From assembly GCA_013350335.1 (NCBI GenBank), contig CM023539.1, positions 11,780,302 through 11,844,301 of the forward strand: 64,000 nucleotides of DNA, read 5' to 3'. Source of the DNA: Chimonanthus salicifolius. Lineage: Eukaryota > Streptophyta > Magnoliopsida > Laurales > Calycanthaceae. How positions within the stretch are numbered: position 1 is the stretch's first letter; the number at the start of each line of letters is the position of its first letter. This document shows positions 32,372 to 43,008 of the stretch, piece by piece. Below the pieces are notes generated by a model that was not told the DNA's origin, ran no database searches, and saw only the letters and a list, made by a program, of their open reading frames with translations. A program made the position numbers and the translations under genes.

Positions 32372-32547
32372 ATTTACATAATTGAGTTATGAATTCATAG
32401 TAGAGCTATGAAATCGCAAAATGCAGGAACGACAATGGAAATTGAAGCCCATAGAAAGGGTAGATGATGGTCAAGTCAATGCAACATCTCTTTCCCCACC
32501 ACTATCTTTTTCTACAGGCCAATGAGAAATCCTTCATATGCACAGAA

Positions 32548-32581
32548 TCATTCTGTGTAGGTAGTTTCCTACACAGAATGA
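32548..32581. repeat. Perfect 14-bp palindrome with 6-base loop
   Basis: TCATTCTGTGTAGG, loop TAGTTT, then CCTACACAGAATGA. The preceding CACAGAATCATTCTGTG (32541-32557) is also palindromic, so the arms can pair in two ways. It lies about 500 bp upstream of the RLP start. Confidence 0.85.
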
Positions 32582-34633
32582 AAAGGAAAATCCAGCATAC
32601 CAACAAAGTAGGTAGTTTCCTTCCATGAGATCAATTGACCCATTCTCAAAGAAAAAATGGCCATTGTGGAAAAAATAGGTCATAGATAAAGCGTGCAATT
32701 TGGGGAAAGACCAAATTCGAAGCCACTTGGCTCTTATCCATTTTCCGGCTAACTGGATTGGGATTTCAAAATGGCTGGACCTGGATCATTGGCAGACTAA
32801 ATTAATGACCACATTTAAAATCACAAAAAAAGTGGTTTCTCATAAAGATTGAACAGTTTATAAGAATTGTATTTAAACCAATTTTGAGTACAACATATAA
32901 TAGATTTAAATTGATAGAACTTTAAGTTAAAGATTAAAAATAATTTAATATGATTAAATTTTGAACTTAAAAAATATTTATTTGATTAATTTAATTAGAT
33001 ATTTTTTATGGGCTACATATTTAAAGAAAAAACTTTTTGAGTAGGCTTATTATTGTCATATTTGATGAACCTCATGTCATAAATACATGAAATAATATTG
33101 TGGATTAAATTTATTTCATATTTTCACATAAATTATTAAAGATATACAAAATTAATGAAAACTATAGAATGAATTAAAAAGCATAGGTCAGATTTTTTGG
33201 CATAATTCAAGTGACTCTGATAGCTTCCTCGACCGAAATTAATGATCTCTTAAAATCCAAGCTTAAAACTCACAATTGCTTGAGAGAAACAGAGACAGAG
33301 CGCCCTCAAGAAAGAGAAATCGAATGGAGGTTTCTCTCCTAAATTTATGGACTGTTAATTGTTATTAGAATAAAAAACAAGTAAGCGTTTAAATACCTGA
33401 TACGATTGTATTTCTTTTGAAATGTAATCTGAATGTTTCCCATAAGATGTAACGAGATCATTTCCATTTTGGAATCAACAAAAGACATCATTAGGATGAG
33501 ATATCAAAGAAAATGTGACTTTTGGATAATGGATAATAAATAAAAATAGTAACTAGATAAAATTGTATATCGGAACGACTTCTGGCTTCTGATATCATCA
33601 AGGGAAGGATTGTAATGACTTGACCTGGGGCTTCAAGATTTTTGAGGAAATTAGACTTAGAATTTGATGATCATGTCGTCGAGTCAAAGTTTGTCCGAAT
33701 CCGATCTTTACAGCCTAAGTTATGGCCCTTTTTTGTGTAAATATGCAAAAATTACCAAGACAAAGTGATCACATCAAGGATCGGATGATCTAACTGTCGG
33801 ACGGAACCATCAGAGGATCCGACAGTTCGTGGGACGATGTATCAGAGACTACATTTTACAGTCAGATTTTGAGGTCTCTATCGGATCGTCCAACAAGATC
33901 AATAAACTCATTTTTTCATGCAGAGGTCTTAAGTTCAAATCTTGCTCAACTCATTCTTTTTTTTTCAGTCTTATCCTTTTTTTTCTTTTTTCCTTTTTTT
34001 CTGAATAAATAAGTAAAAATTAAGAGGTGTTCATTTGTTCGAGCTCAAACTAAATAAATAGGCTTCGACAAATATTATTTGTTCAACGGCTTGGAGTCGG
34101 GCTTTTAGGCCCATTTATTTTTAAGTACGAGTCCAGAGCGGACCTCGGTGGGTTTTAAGTAATAGTCTGAGTCACCCCTGACCAAAATAAATGGGCTTGG
34201 ACAAAAAAATTATAATCTATTTTGACGGTTTTGTATTTCCTTTTGCATTTGCCTTTTTGTTTAGACATTAAAGTAGTTTTATTTTTATTTTTGAACAATG
34301 GCATTAAAGTGGTTTCTTTAAAGAGTCTTCTAATTTTCTTTAATTATATAGTTTATAGAATTTTAATTGTCTTATGGTATGGGAACTTGACAATTTAATT
34401 AATTTTATTATCCTCTTGTTAAATAAAATGTCATACTTCTTACTTTTGTAGATATCGAAATTTGAATTCACAAATGACAATATGAAGTGCATGAAGATAT
34501 CGATCCTACATCTGAAATATTTGAATGATCTAAAAATATGAGTCGATGCAGATATTACCTATATGGCTATATCCAATTTGAATCCAATCCATTTACATCC
34601 TTGTCAATAATAAGTGTGTGATAAATTGAGCAA
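32582..34633. other. RLP upstream intergenic region
   Basis: No gene is visible. From 33611 TGTAATGACTTGACCTGGGGC looks like the start of an LTR and may run to about 33930, but no end, partner or target duplication is clear. Positions 34020-34210 hold CGGGCTT/GGCCCA-type decayed repeat sequence. Confidence 0.4.
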
Positions 34634-34641
34634 TTACTTTG

Positions 34642-35026
34642 GAGTAGCAATCCTTCTACTGCGTTTTGTGTAACCAGACACGGGATTTAGAGTATTGTCC
34701 ATTTTACCCTTCTACTACGGTATAATCGGCTCACTGATCGGCTCACCGGGTCACTGACCCTTCACTGCGATATAAATCAGCTCACTGACCGGATCACTAA
34801 CTGGATCACTGACCGGCACACTGAAATCGAATCACTGAAATTTATTTAAGTGAAACTGTTTTTATATACAGAAAAACAAATCGAATCATTGATCGGATCA
34901 CTGAAATCCGATCACTGACCGACTCACTGACCGAATCACTAAATTATTACAGTGGAAGGGTAAAATGGGTAATACTTTAAAACTCGTGTCTTATTACACA
35001 AAATACCCGTGGAAAACTCGCTACCC
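34642..35026. mobile_element. Inverted-repeat element (MITE-like) 1, 385 bp
   Basis: Imperfect terminal inverted repeats of about 70 bp share TTTTGTGTAA, AGACACG and CCATTTTACCCTT, with ends GAGTAGC/GGGTAGC. An 8-bp target duplication TTACTTTG lies at 34634-34641 and 35027-35034. The middle holds many degenerate copies of a (G)ATCACTGACCGG-type word. There is no coding sequence. The 8-bp duplication fits a hAT-type mover; the family is not recognised. Confidence 0.82.
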
Positions 35027-35286
35027 TTACTTTGTATTTGATGTTCATATTTTTACATTATTTGTTGTTCTTCCACACATTATTGTTTTCAAGATAAGAT
35101 TGCTGTAAGCAAGTCTCCGCTGGGGCTACATTTTGTCCAATGGAAAGTGATAGGAATAGTTAGTCATAAAGTAATTGAATCTTGGCCACAATCTGGAACA
35201 GATGGAAGTCTTCTAGTCTTAATGGAAAACTTGGCCACTAAGATATTGGAATTTGGAAGACACTGGAATTTGGATGGTACGACACG

Positions 35287-35434
35287 GCAATAATTTATTT
35301 GTAATTTTCTTCATCTTTCCAATTAGTGGATTGCACAACACGCCAATAATTTCTTTGTAATTTTCTTCATCTTTCCAATTAGTGGACCTGGCAATAATTT
35401 CTTTGTAATTTTCTTCATCTTTCCAATTAGTGGA
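35287..35434. repeat. Minisatellite, three units of about 50 bp
   Basis: Three near-identical blocks 'caataatttctttgtaattt', 'tcttcatctttccaattagt', 'gga' start near 35287, 35342 and 35391, joined by variable short spacers. The reverse frame repeats STNWKDEENYKEII but has no gene context. Confidence 0.88.
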
Positions 35435-35887
35435 GCTGTCAACTATTAGAAAAGAGACCGGTGCACCAAACACTTTTAACTAGGTGCACCAAAAGTGAGT
35501 AAAATATTCGTTTTACTCAAAAGAAAAATTAATCTCTTTCTTTTTCTCTTCCTATTTAAAAGGATAAATAAGTAAGGATTTAATGGGGGATTTTAAATGG
35601 ATTGTAAAAGAAATAATGGGACATTTAATGGAATACAATGGGTGAATGGATGGAAGTCTAGCACTGGTCAATGGCCCAATCGTATGAAGATGGTGAAGAT
35701 AAAAGAAAAAGGAAACCAGTAAATGTGAGTTGTATTTGACTAATAAATGGGTTGTTGCCATTAATAGTTGTAATGGGAAAGTGGGAAGATTGGGTAGGAC
35801 ATTAATAGTTGTTGGATGGGTTTCAGTCAAAAGGAATCAATCGGTGAATGGAGTAAAATCTAATATTACAAACAAGCAATAGAAATT

Positions 35888-36251
35888 CGGTGCCCATTCT
35901 AATACGGCAAAACTCTTCTACCAAACACGGGTTTTCTGGACTTCCCACTTTGCCCCCATGTGTCTGTGCGAAAATTTTTAAAAATTAGACATTCAGAAAT
36001 CAGTGCACCGATAGGATCACTTTTCAGTGAATCGGTGCACCGATTTGGACTCTTTCACATCTCAAGAAATATCACTTTCCTCAAATTTTCATTTCCAAGT
36101 GATCCGATCGGTTTACCGGTCTAGTGCATCGATCTAGTGAAACAATTTCTGAAAGTTCACTAAAACCCGTTTGGACGGATGGGGGTAAAATGGAAAGTTT
36201 ACTAAAATCCGTGTCTGGTAAAAGAGTTTTCCCGTGTTAGGATGGCTACCC
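35888..36251. mobile_element. Inverted-repeat element (MITE-like) 2, 364 bp
   Basis: Terminal inverted repeats of about 75 bp share AAAACTCTT, ACCA.ACACGG and CCCCCA, with ends CGGTGCC/GGGTAGCC. An 8-bp target duplication TAGAAATT lies at 35880-35887 and 36252-36259. The middle has GGTGCACCGAT and GATCGGT words. The ends and duplication length place it in the same group as 34642-35026, though the middles differ. Confidence 0.82.
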
Positions 36252-36259
36252 TAGAAATT

Positions 36260-38020
36260 TCTCAGATCTCTTCGATTCTTTGCCGGATTTTCAATTCGGA
36301 CAAAATTCTAATTTTTGGTTCGATATCTACATAAAATTTTTAGTGTGTTAAAAGAGTTGGTTTTTCCTAAAATCTTGCTTGATTAGCCTTTGCTTCATTT
36401 GAGAGGAAGACTTTTAACATGATCTCAATTCTCGTGTTGGAAAGTTGGAAGGAATCGGGAAGACTTTTTTTGAAGATGTAATCCTATGTTTTTTCCAAAA
36501 AGAAATTGAGAAGACTAACTGAAAAAGAGAGGTGGACATTACATGACATCCACAGCAATTTTAGGTCATTCATTTCTAATTTTTTTATATGATTTATAAT
36601 ATAAAGTTATAAACCGTTCCAAAAGAGTATAAATTGAACAAAGACAAGAAAGTAATTGGAAATGCAGCTTCCGCTAAAAAATTATCCTTTTCAATGGGTT
36701 AATAATGAAATGTATTAAACTTTTAAAAATGACCTTAGATTGAATTGTTAGATGAAAATGAAGCACGTTTCAATTGATTGAGATCACTATATTTGTGATG
36801 TAGAAAGGTCGCGGACACTATTGGATCTATTAAAGATGAACTGTTGTAGTCCTATTTTAACAATTATATTAAAATTAGTATTGTCTCATATTTAACAAAT
36901 TTAATATTTTATTTTTAGTAAATTTTTAAATTTATATTTTTGTTACTTTTTCTTTTAAGGTCAAGTTGGGAAATCATAGATCTTCTTTTAAAATGTAATT
37001 GTTGAAGAAAGGCTAAATTTATAATAGTTTCAATTAAGATTCTTTTCTTAATCAATATGTTAGATTTTGTTAACATTTTAAAATATTTTTATATTTAACC
37101 GATGACTTCGTTTTTGTAATTTTTGAAGTTTGAAAATATTATCAATTTTGATGTTTTAGCTACTGAATGTCTCTTACAAAGTGGTGTATGATAAATGATT
37201 TTCTTTTATGAACGAAGAAATTCAAGATTTCTCTCCTCTTCGAATACAAAAGTATTGAGTAAAACTTCGAATGCAGCCACGATCATATGACTATTGGACT
37301 GCAAACAAATTCATCATTATAAAGTGGCGTATGATAAATGATTAACAAAATTAAACTGGAACATTCATCTATTATTGTCAGATCTAATAATGGGTTCGGT
37401 GGATCAACCACTTTTCTGTTGACTCTAATTGACCTGTTGATCTAATTCTTCACATCCACTACTTTTGTGTCTACACCCTGCTCTTACAATAGTTGAGAGT
37501 TTACATTGCTGCCAATAAAAGGATGCTAAATTGCATTTTAAATTTCACTTACAAATACTGTAAATGGCACCGTTAACTCTAACATCCTTAAAATTAGTAG
37601 AAAAAAATTAAGAAATAAAAAAATCTATTTCTGAATAACATTACGTTCATCAATTGGTTTTCAATTTTCTTGTAGTTATGACCTTGGCTGTCATAAAAAA
37701 TTAAGTATTAGAATTGAAGAAAGTTAGAAACAAACAAAAAAAATCATGCAAGAAAATGAGAAATCGAAGGTGATTTGCTCTCCATGTGAACAAAGTGAGA
37801 AAATGGATAAAAGAAAATGTTTGGAAGGTCAGAATCTTTTAAAAGAAAAATGTCTCTTTTAAGGAAAATGCAATTCCCTTTTTTTCCATTTTGAAAGTAA
37901 AGTATCGCATTCCAAATGAAATTGATGTTTCTCTCTTTATTTGTTTTGTTCATTTTTGTTTGTGAGAGAGAAATAATAGTATGTGGTTTTCGGTTTGAAT
38001 TCCTCATCTTGCGATTTAAA
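36260..38020. other. Intergenic, no feature seen
   Basis: The sequence is AT-rich, with only short open frames that carry no family marks. Confidence 0.5.
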
Positions 38021-38830
38021 TAGTATTTAGTGCCGTATGGAATACACGTGAAGACGTGTGCATGTGATAGCTGAAATTAATTAATATGTGCCGCATCGTG
38101 TTCGAATTCACACGCCGAACCGTCATATCCACCCTTGTGTGCTATTAAATGCACGGTTTACAGGCACCGTTTCTTTTGACGATTTTGATTTCTTTTTATT
38201 ATTATTTTTTTTTTATTTCTTTCATGTATAAAAGCCACGTGATTGTAAGATGAGAAGAACAATGGACAATGAAATGAATTGAAACTTTCTCCTTTGGATG
38301 GATTTCCCGTATCTCTCCTCTTCTCCCAGGTGGATTCCCATTTCCCTTCTCCTTGCCAACGACGGTGATCCTTGCTTCTCTCTTTCTTCTTTTTCCTTCC
38401 CTCTTTTCTATAGTCCACGATTTCCTGTATACTGATTGACTGTGTTCATTGGGCCAGAAAATCCATCTTTTTACAGAGAGCCCTCTCTTTCTGTCCAATG
38501 TCACTCTAGCGGATCTAATTTGGGAAATCTTAGTTTCCCCAACCCGAATCAATGTACGTATGACGGGTTTCTTCCACTGCCCGTTGAAGCGTCCGTTGCA
38601 GTAACAATAGCCATCACCATCGCAATAGTGACCATCGTCATCACTATAGTAATTGTCACCATTGAAACAGTGATTGTTATTATCCCTATAGTATTGTCAC
38701 TATTTGCTACAGTATTCACTATTACAGCTACATTACGCGCATAGTAGCCGGACAAGTTTGGACCCGTTACGTCCATTTAATTAGGTCCGAACCATGTCAC
38801 CTGTCCATCTAAACTCGACCCTTTTCTGCA
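38021..38830 (+). repeat. 5' LTR of the gag-only element
   Basis: It is colinear with 40289-41097: 'gaaatgaattgaaactttct', 'ccttctttttccttcc', and a trinucleotide-like ATC/GTT tract at 38600-38740 matched at 40870-41000. Open frames on both strands of that tract (Thr/Ile/Val-rich) are accidents. Confidence 0.85.
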
Positions 38831-39000
38831 TTGGGTCAATTGGTATCAAAGCCTCGATTGGACAGTAGGTTAAAAAAAAAAATTGGCATCAATAGTATTT
38901 TGCATTAAAAAAAGAAAAAGGAAAAAGGGCTAAAGGAAAATATATATATATATAAGAGAAAAAATAAAAGATATTTAAAAAAAAAAAAGATATTTTCTTC

Positions 39001-39460
39001 ATGGTTTCCTATTATGACTACTCAAGCGAAGACGAAGATAAAGAACTTTATATGCGGAGTGCATAAAAATGTGTCGACCCTGAGAAGTCATATCACAATC
39101 GAGAGTATTGTATGAAGATGGACCTCCCATCTTTCAACAATCAACTACACCCTGAAGGCTTCCTCTATTGGCTCTCGGAAGTCGAGTGCTTCTTCAACAA
39201 CATAAAGATTGATGAAGCGAAAAAGGTGAAGCTTGTGGCCTATCGACTCAATAGTGAGCGTCTACATGGTTGAAGTAGTTGCAAACCACATGCAAGCATC
39301 AAAATAAACAACCTATTAGATCTTGGCCACGGATGAAACAACTTCTACGGACCTGTTTCCTTCCAACAGATTATGATCAAGTTATATTCCAGCAACATCA
39401 GGACTATCTGCAAAGAAATCGTTCTGTTCGTGACTATTGCAGCCATCGTGTTAGGAGACC
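39001..39460 (+). pseudogene. Ty3 gag remnant
   Basis: Frames give MVSYYDYSSEDEDKELYM, MDLPSFNNQLHPEGF, LYWLSEVECFFNNIKI and KKVKLVAYRLNSERLHG with a stop. QNKQPIRSWPRMKQLLRTCF and LPTDYDQVIFQQHQDYLQ then follow in another frame, with RNRSVRDY after them. These are the ordered blocks of the retrotransposon gag domain. There are two stops and frame changes. Confidence 0.85.
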
Positions 39461-40233
39461 CCACATGTCCTACACTCGACCCACCTGATGACAACTCGAG
39501 TGATGATGAAGTGGAAGACTTCCCAGTGGGACATGTGTGGAGGCACAATGATCATAGGATGCATGATCATCGCCGAGGATATTGTATGGAGGTGGACCCC
39601 CCATCTCTCAATGAACACCCGTTTCACACGCACCTCCCTCCGGCAAATTATTAGCAAAGTCCACCAATGCTTGAGAAGGAAGAATCATTCTTCCTAGTCA
39701 ACGACATCGAGTTGGAGCCACTTGAGACAAACGAAGTCCTAATGTTTGTTGAACAGGAGACAGTCCCAGACCTCGTACCTATTCCACCGGATATTGAGCC
39801 AAAATTAATACAAACAGGTGAAGTCCTACAGTCTGTCAAACATGAGACACAAGAGATTCAGACATTTGTCGTACAAGAGTTGATCTCGAGATTCAAGCCT
39901 ATTCCACTGGAGGATATGATTCCTTAGCAGTTGCAGGCCCCACAACTAGTGCCAGTATTGGAGAATGAACCAGGTGCATTTGTGGCTTTACAGTCGACGC
40001 AATCGCCAGAGATTGACTCACCATTACTGTTGCAGCTGCCACAAGCAACACAAACATCACAAAATATTGACTACATCAAAAGTGATCCTTATTTGTTATC
40101 TCTTGACGTCAAACCACTCTTCCTTGAGGACATCTTGCATTGTGTTGCCCCTACTATCAGTGTACGAACTCGTGAAGGGCTACCCGACATACTTGAACCG
40201 TCCAAGCGCAAAGTAGAAATCATCAAGTACTAG
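39373..40233 (+). pseudogene. Acidic frame downstream of gag, function unknown
   Basis: One frame runs from 39373 to 40233 broken only by TAG at 39652 and TAG at 39925. The first third repeats a gag-like pattern (DDEVEDFPV, YCMEVDPPSLNEH, compare YCMKMDLPSFNNQ upstream). The rest is Glu/Pro/Gln-rich with near-repeats such as VPDLVPIPPDIEPKLIQTGE and ISRFKPIPLEDMIP. I do not recognise it. It occupies the place where pol would be. Both TAGs are followed by CAA/CAG. Confidence 0.5.
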
Positions 40234-40288
40234 AAGTTCTCCCATTGGAATCAAACTTGAGGACGCGTTACTTTCAATCACGAGGGTC

Positions 40289-41097
40289 TGATGTAGCACG
40301 GGCAACACACACGTGAAGAAATGTGTCTGTAATAAACAAAAATAATTAACACGCACCGCACAATGTTCAAATTCATGCGCCGAACCATCATTTCCACACA
40401 TGTGTACTATGAAATGCACAGTTTTCAAGTGTTGTTTCTTTTGAAGATTTTGATTTCTTATTATTATTATTATTATTATTTTATTTCTTTCGTGTTTAAA
40501 AGTCAAGCGGTTGTAAGACAAGAAGAACAATGAACAACGAAATGAATTGAAACTTTCTCCTTTGGGTGGATTCCCTATATCTCTCATCTTCTCCCGGGTG
40601 GATTCCCTTTTCCCTTCTCCTTTCCATCGACGGCGATCTTGGCTTCTCTCCTTCTTCTTTTTCCTTCCGTCTTTTCTATTCTCCACAATTTCCTACATAC
40701 CAATTGATGGTGTTCGCCAGGCCAAAAAATCCTTCTTTTTACTGAGAACCCTCTCACTCTATCCACCGCCACTCTAACAGATCTGATTTATGAAATCTTA
40801 GTTTTCCCAACCCGAACAAACGTACGTCTGACAGGTTTCTCCTGCCGCCCATTGAAGCGTCTGTTGCAGTAACAATAGTTGTCACCATCGCAATAGTAGT
40901 CATCGCCACCGCTACAATAACTATCACTATTCCAACAATGATTGTCATTATTACTATAGTATTGTCATTATTTGCTTCAATATTCACTATTGCAGTTATA
41001 GTACTTGCATAGTAGCAGGACCTGTTTGTATCCGTTTCGTCCATTTAATTGGATCCCGACCGAGTCACTCATCCATCTAAACTCGATCCTCTTCTGT
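40289..41097 (+). repeat. 3' LTR of the gag-only element
   Basis: It begins TGATGTAGCACGGGC right after the purine-containing 'cacgagggtc'. It ends near 'cttctgtg', opposite 'cttttctgca' of the 5' LTR. Confidence 0.8.
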
Positions 41098-42914
41098 GGT
41101 GTATCATTCCCCTACTTGGATATAAACATCTAAGCCCATTTGCACCCTTGCATTTTCAAAATTAAAGTCTGAGCTACCCATTAAGTCCCTTCAAAATTCT
41201 ATCATTTCGATTGAAAGTATACATGTTGAATAAAAATATTTCAAATTTTAGTTCAACAATCAATTTTCAAACATTTGATCTTAGAGGATAAAATCATCAA
41301 AAATATTTTAAAAAAGAAGGATGTTTAGTAGATTTGAGTACTAAAATCAAGTTGCCTAGAAAGCAATTTTGGGCTAAAATTTTACCCACCTATAGTTTTC
41401 AAGTCTAATTTTAATCCGAATAATTATTTTTTAATGATTTTAAAAAATTTAAAAAAAAAAAAAAGACCACATGTACATATACAAACATATATATGACTAA
41501 ACAACTTGAAAAGCCTTACATTGTCTACAAGAATATCCAATTAGCCCAAGCACGGTTGCTTATATAAATTGGCTCAAATAATATGCCCAAGCCCTCTCCA
41601 TCGGGCTATTATCTATGGTTCGATTCATTAGTTTGAGATGGGCTCAAGTTGGATTAAGGCCCATGAATAGGCCTAGTTGCACTTCGACTTATCCACATGC
41701 TCATTTAGGCGAAGCTTTCCTCCGTTCAAGCCCAAGTTTGTTCTATTCTCAAAGTAGTCCAAGTCTATCTGCAAGCCATTAGTATTTTTTAATCTAAAGC
41801 CAAGACTACCCATTGAATAGATAAAATATGCAAGTCCGTCTATTAAAATCTGTTTCTAGATTAATATATTTTGATAAAGTGAGTCTATGATGTGGACATA
41901 TCCATGGATTTACATGATGAAATTTAAGAAAAGATTGAAGAAGTGTCTATAAGATTTCTACACTTTTTTATTGTAGCAAAAAGAGGCCATCAAAGAGTCC
42001 AATTGGGCTTAAAATCCTTAAATAAGTGGCTCATTTTGTATGGATATGGGTCAGACCTATAATTTCTCAATTTGGTCATTTTGGCCCAATTAAGTGGTCC
42101 AAAAGTGGACGATAAGGATTTGTTGTGGGGAATGAATATCTCTCGACATTGAAGGTTACTGATCCCATGACGTAAAGGAGCATAAAATTGAAGTTTAGAA
42201 GGTTCCGCACAAATTTGGGACAAGCTTCGGGCGGCATCTCCTTTCCCATTTTTGTATTTTTTATTTTTTATTTTTTTATATTAGGACACCTGTCTCTCAA
42301 GAATTGACAGAAAATGTGGTGGATAAAATTGCAAGCATACTTCGATATAGCAAACAATATTGAATTTTTATAAAATTCAATTTATTGAAAAGTTTATTCT
42401 ATAACCTTTCCAACATTCCTCAGTTTATGCATTTTATACATACATACACGAAGTTTTGAAATTTTTTTGTAAACAAGTACATAGAGTGACAGAAAAGTTT
42501 ATTTATGTTAATTTTTGTATTGCAAACACTATAAAAGGGTTTGCATGCCCCAAGCGATTATACTTGTTTTTTTATCAATTGAAGATTGGAAAGTTTGGTT
42601 CGCTTCATTCTTTGGTGAGTTTTGTTTTATATTTTAATGCCATTTTAACTTTGTTAATAATTAATTTAATTTTATGATTTTTAATTTTTATTTGTTGTAA
42701 TTCAAATTAATTAATGCAATTTTAATATTCTAGAAATTCAAAAACTGAAGCCATGATTTTTTTCCTATTTAGTAAAATTCGACCTTGGTGAGATTCGGAC
42801 CTAGAACTTTTCTTCCTCACAGAGTGAAACTATCTGAGTTTTTTAATCAATTTCAGAATTCACATACTACAATTGGGCCAAAGTTAATTAATTTTGGGTG
42901 ATCAATTTAATTAA
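41098..42914. other. Intergenic, no gene seen
   Basis: Positions 41520-41800 carry GCCCAAG/GGGCT-type decayed transposon words. There are no delimited ends and no supported frame. Confidence 0.45.
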
Positions 42915-43008
42915 TTTTCTGTAACACCCAGCAGCGCTGCTAGGGTGTGGAAAAGTCCCACATCGCCCAGCAGGGCTGGGTGTAGAGAGGAATTAAAAGA
43001 GGGGTAGC

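Larger units (their letters stand above)
38021..41097 (+). mobile_element. Gag-only Ty3-like LTR element (TR-GAG-like)
   Basis: LTRs of about 810 bp (38021-38830 and 40289-41097) flank only 1.46 kb. A primer site TGGTATCAAAGCC is at 38841-38853, matching tRNA-iMet with one change. The internal part has gag remnants and an extra acidic frame, but no protease, reverse transcriptase or integrase. I could not find a target duplication, so the exact ends are uncertain by a few bases. Confidence 0.8.

Noticed and set aside
35219..35473. Minus-strand repeat protein (STNWKDEENYKEII repeats)
   Set aside because: It comes from a three-unit minisatellite with no promoter, homology or gene context that I can see.
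38436..38776. Thr/Ile/Val-repeat proteins on both strands (also 40754-41044)
   Set aside because: They are trinucleotide-like sequence inside paired LTRs. The same tract is open on both strands.
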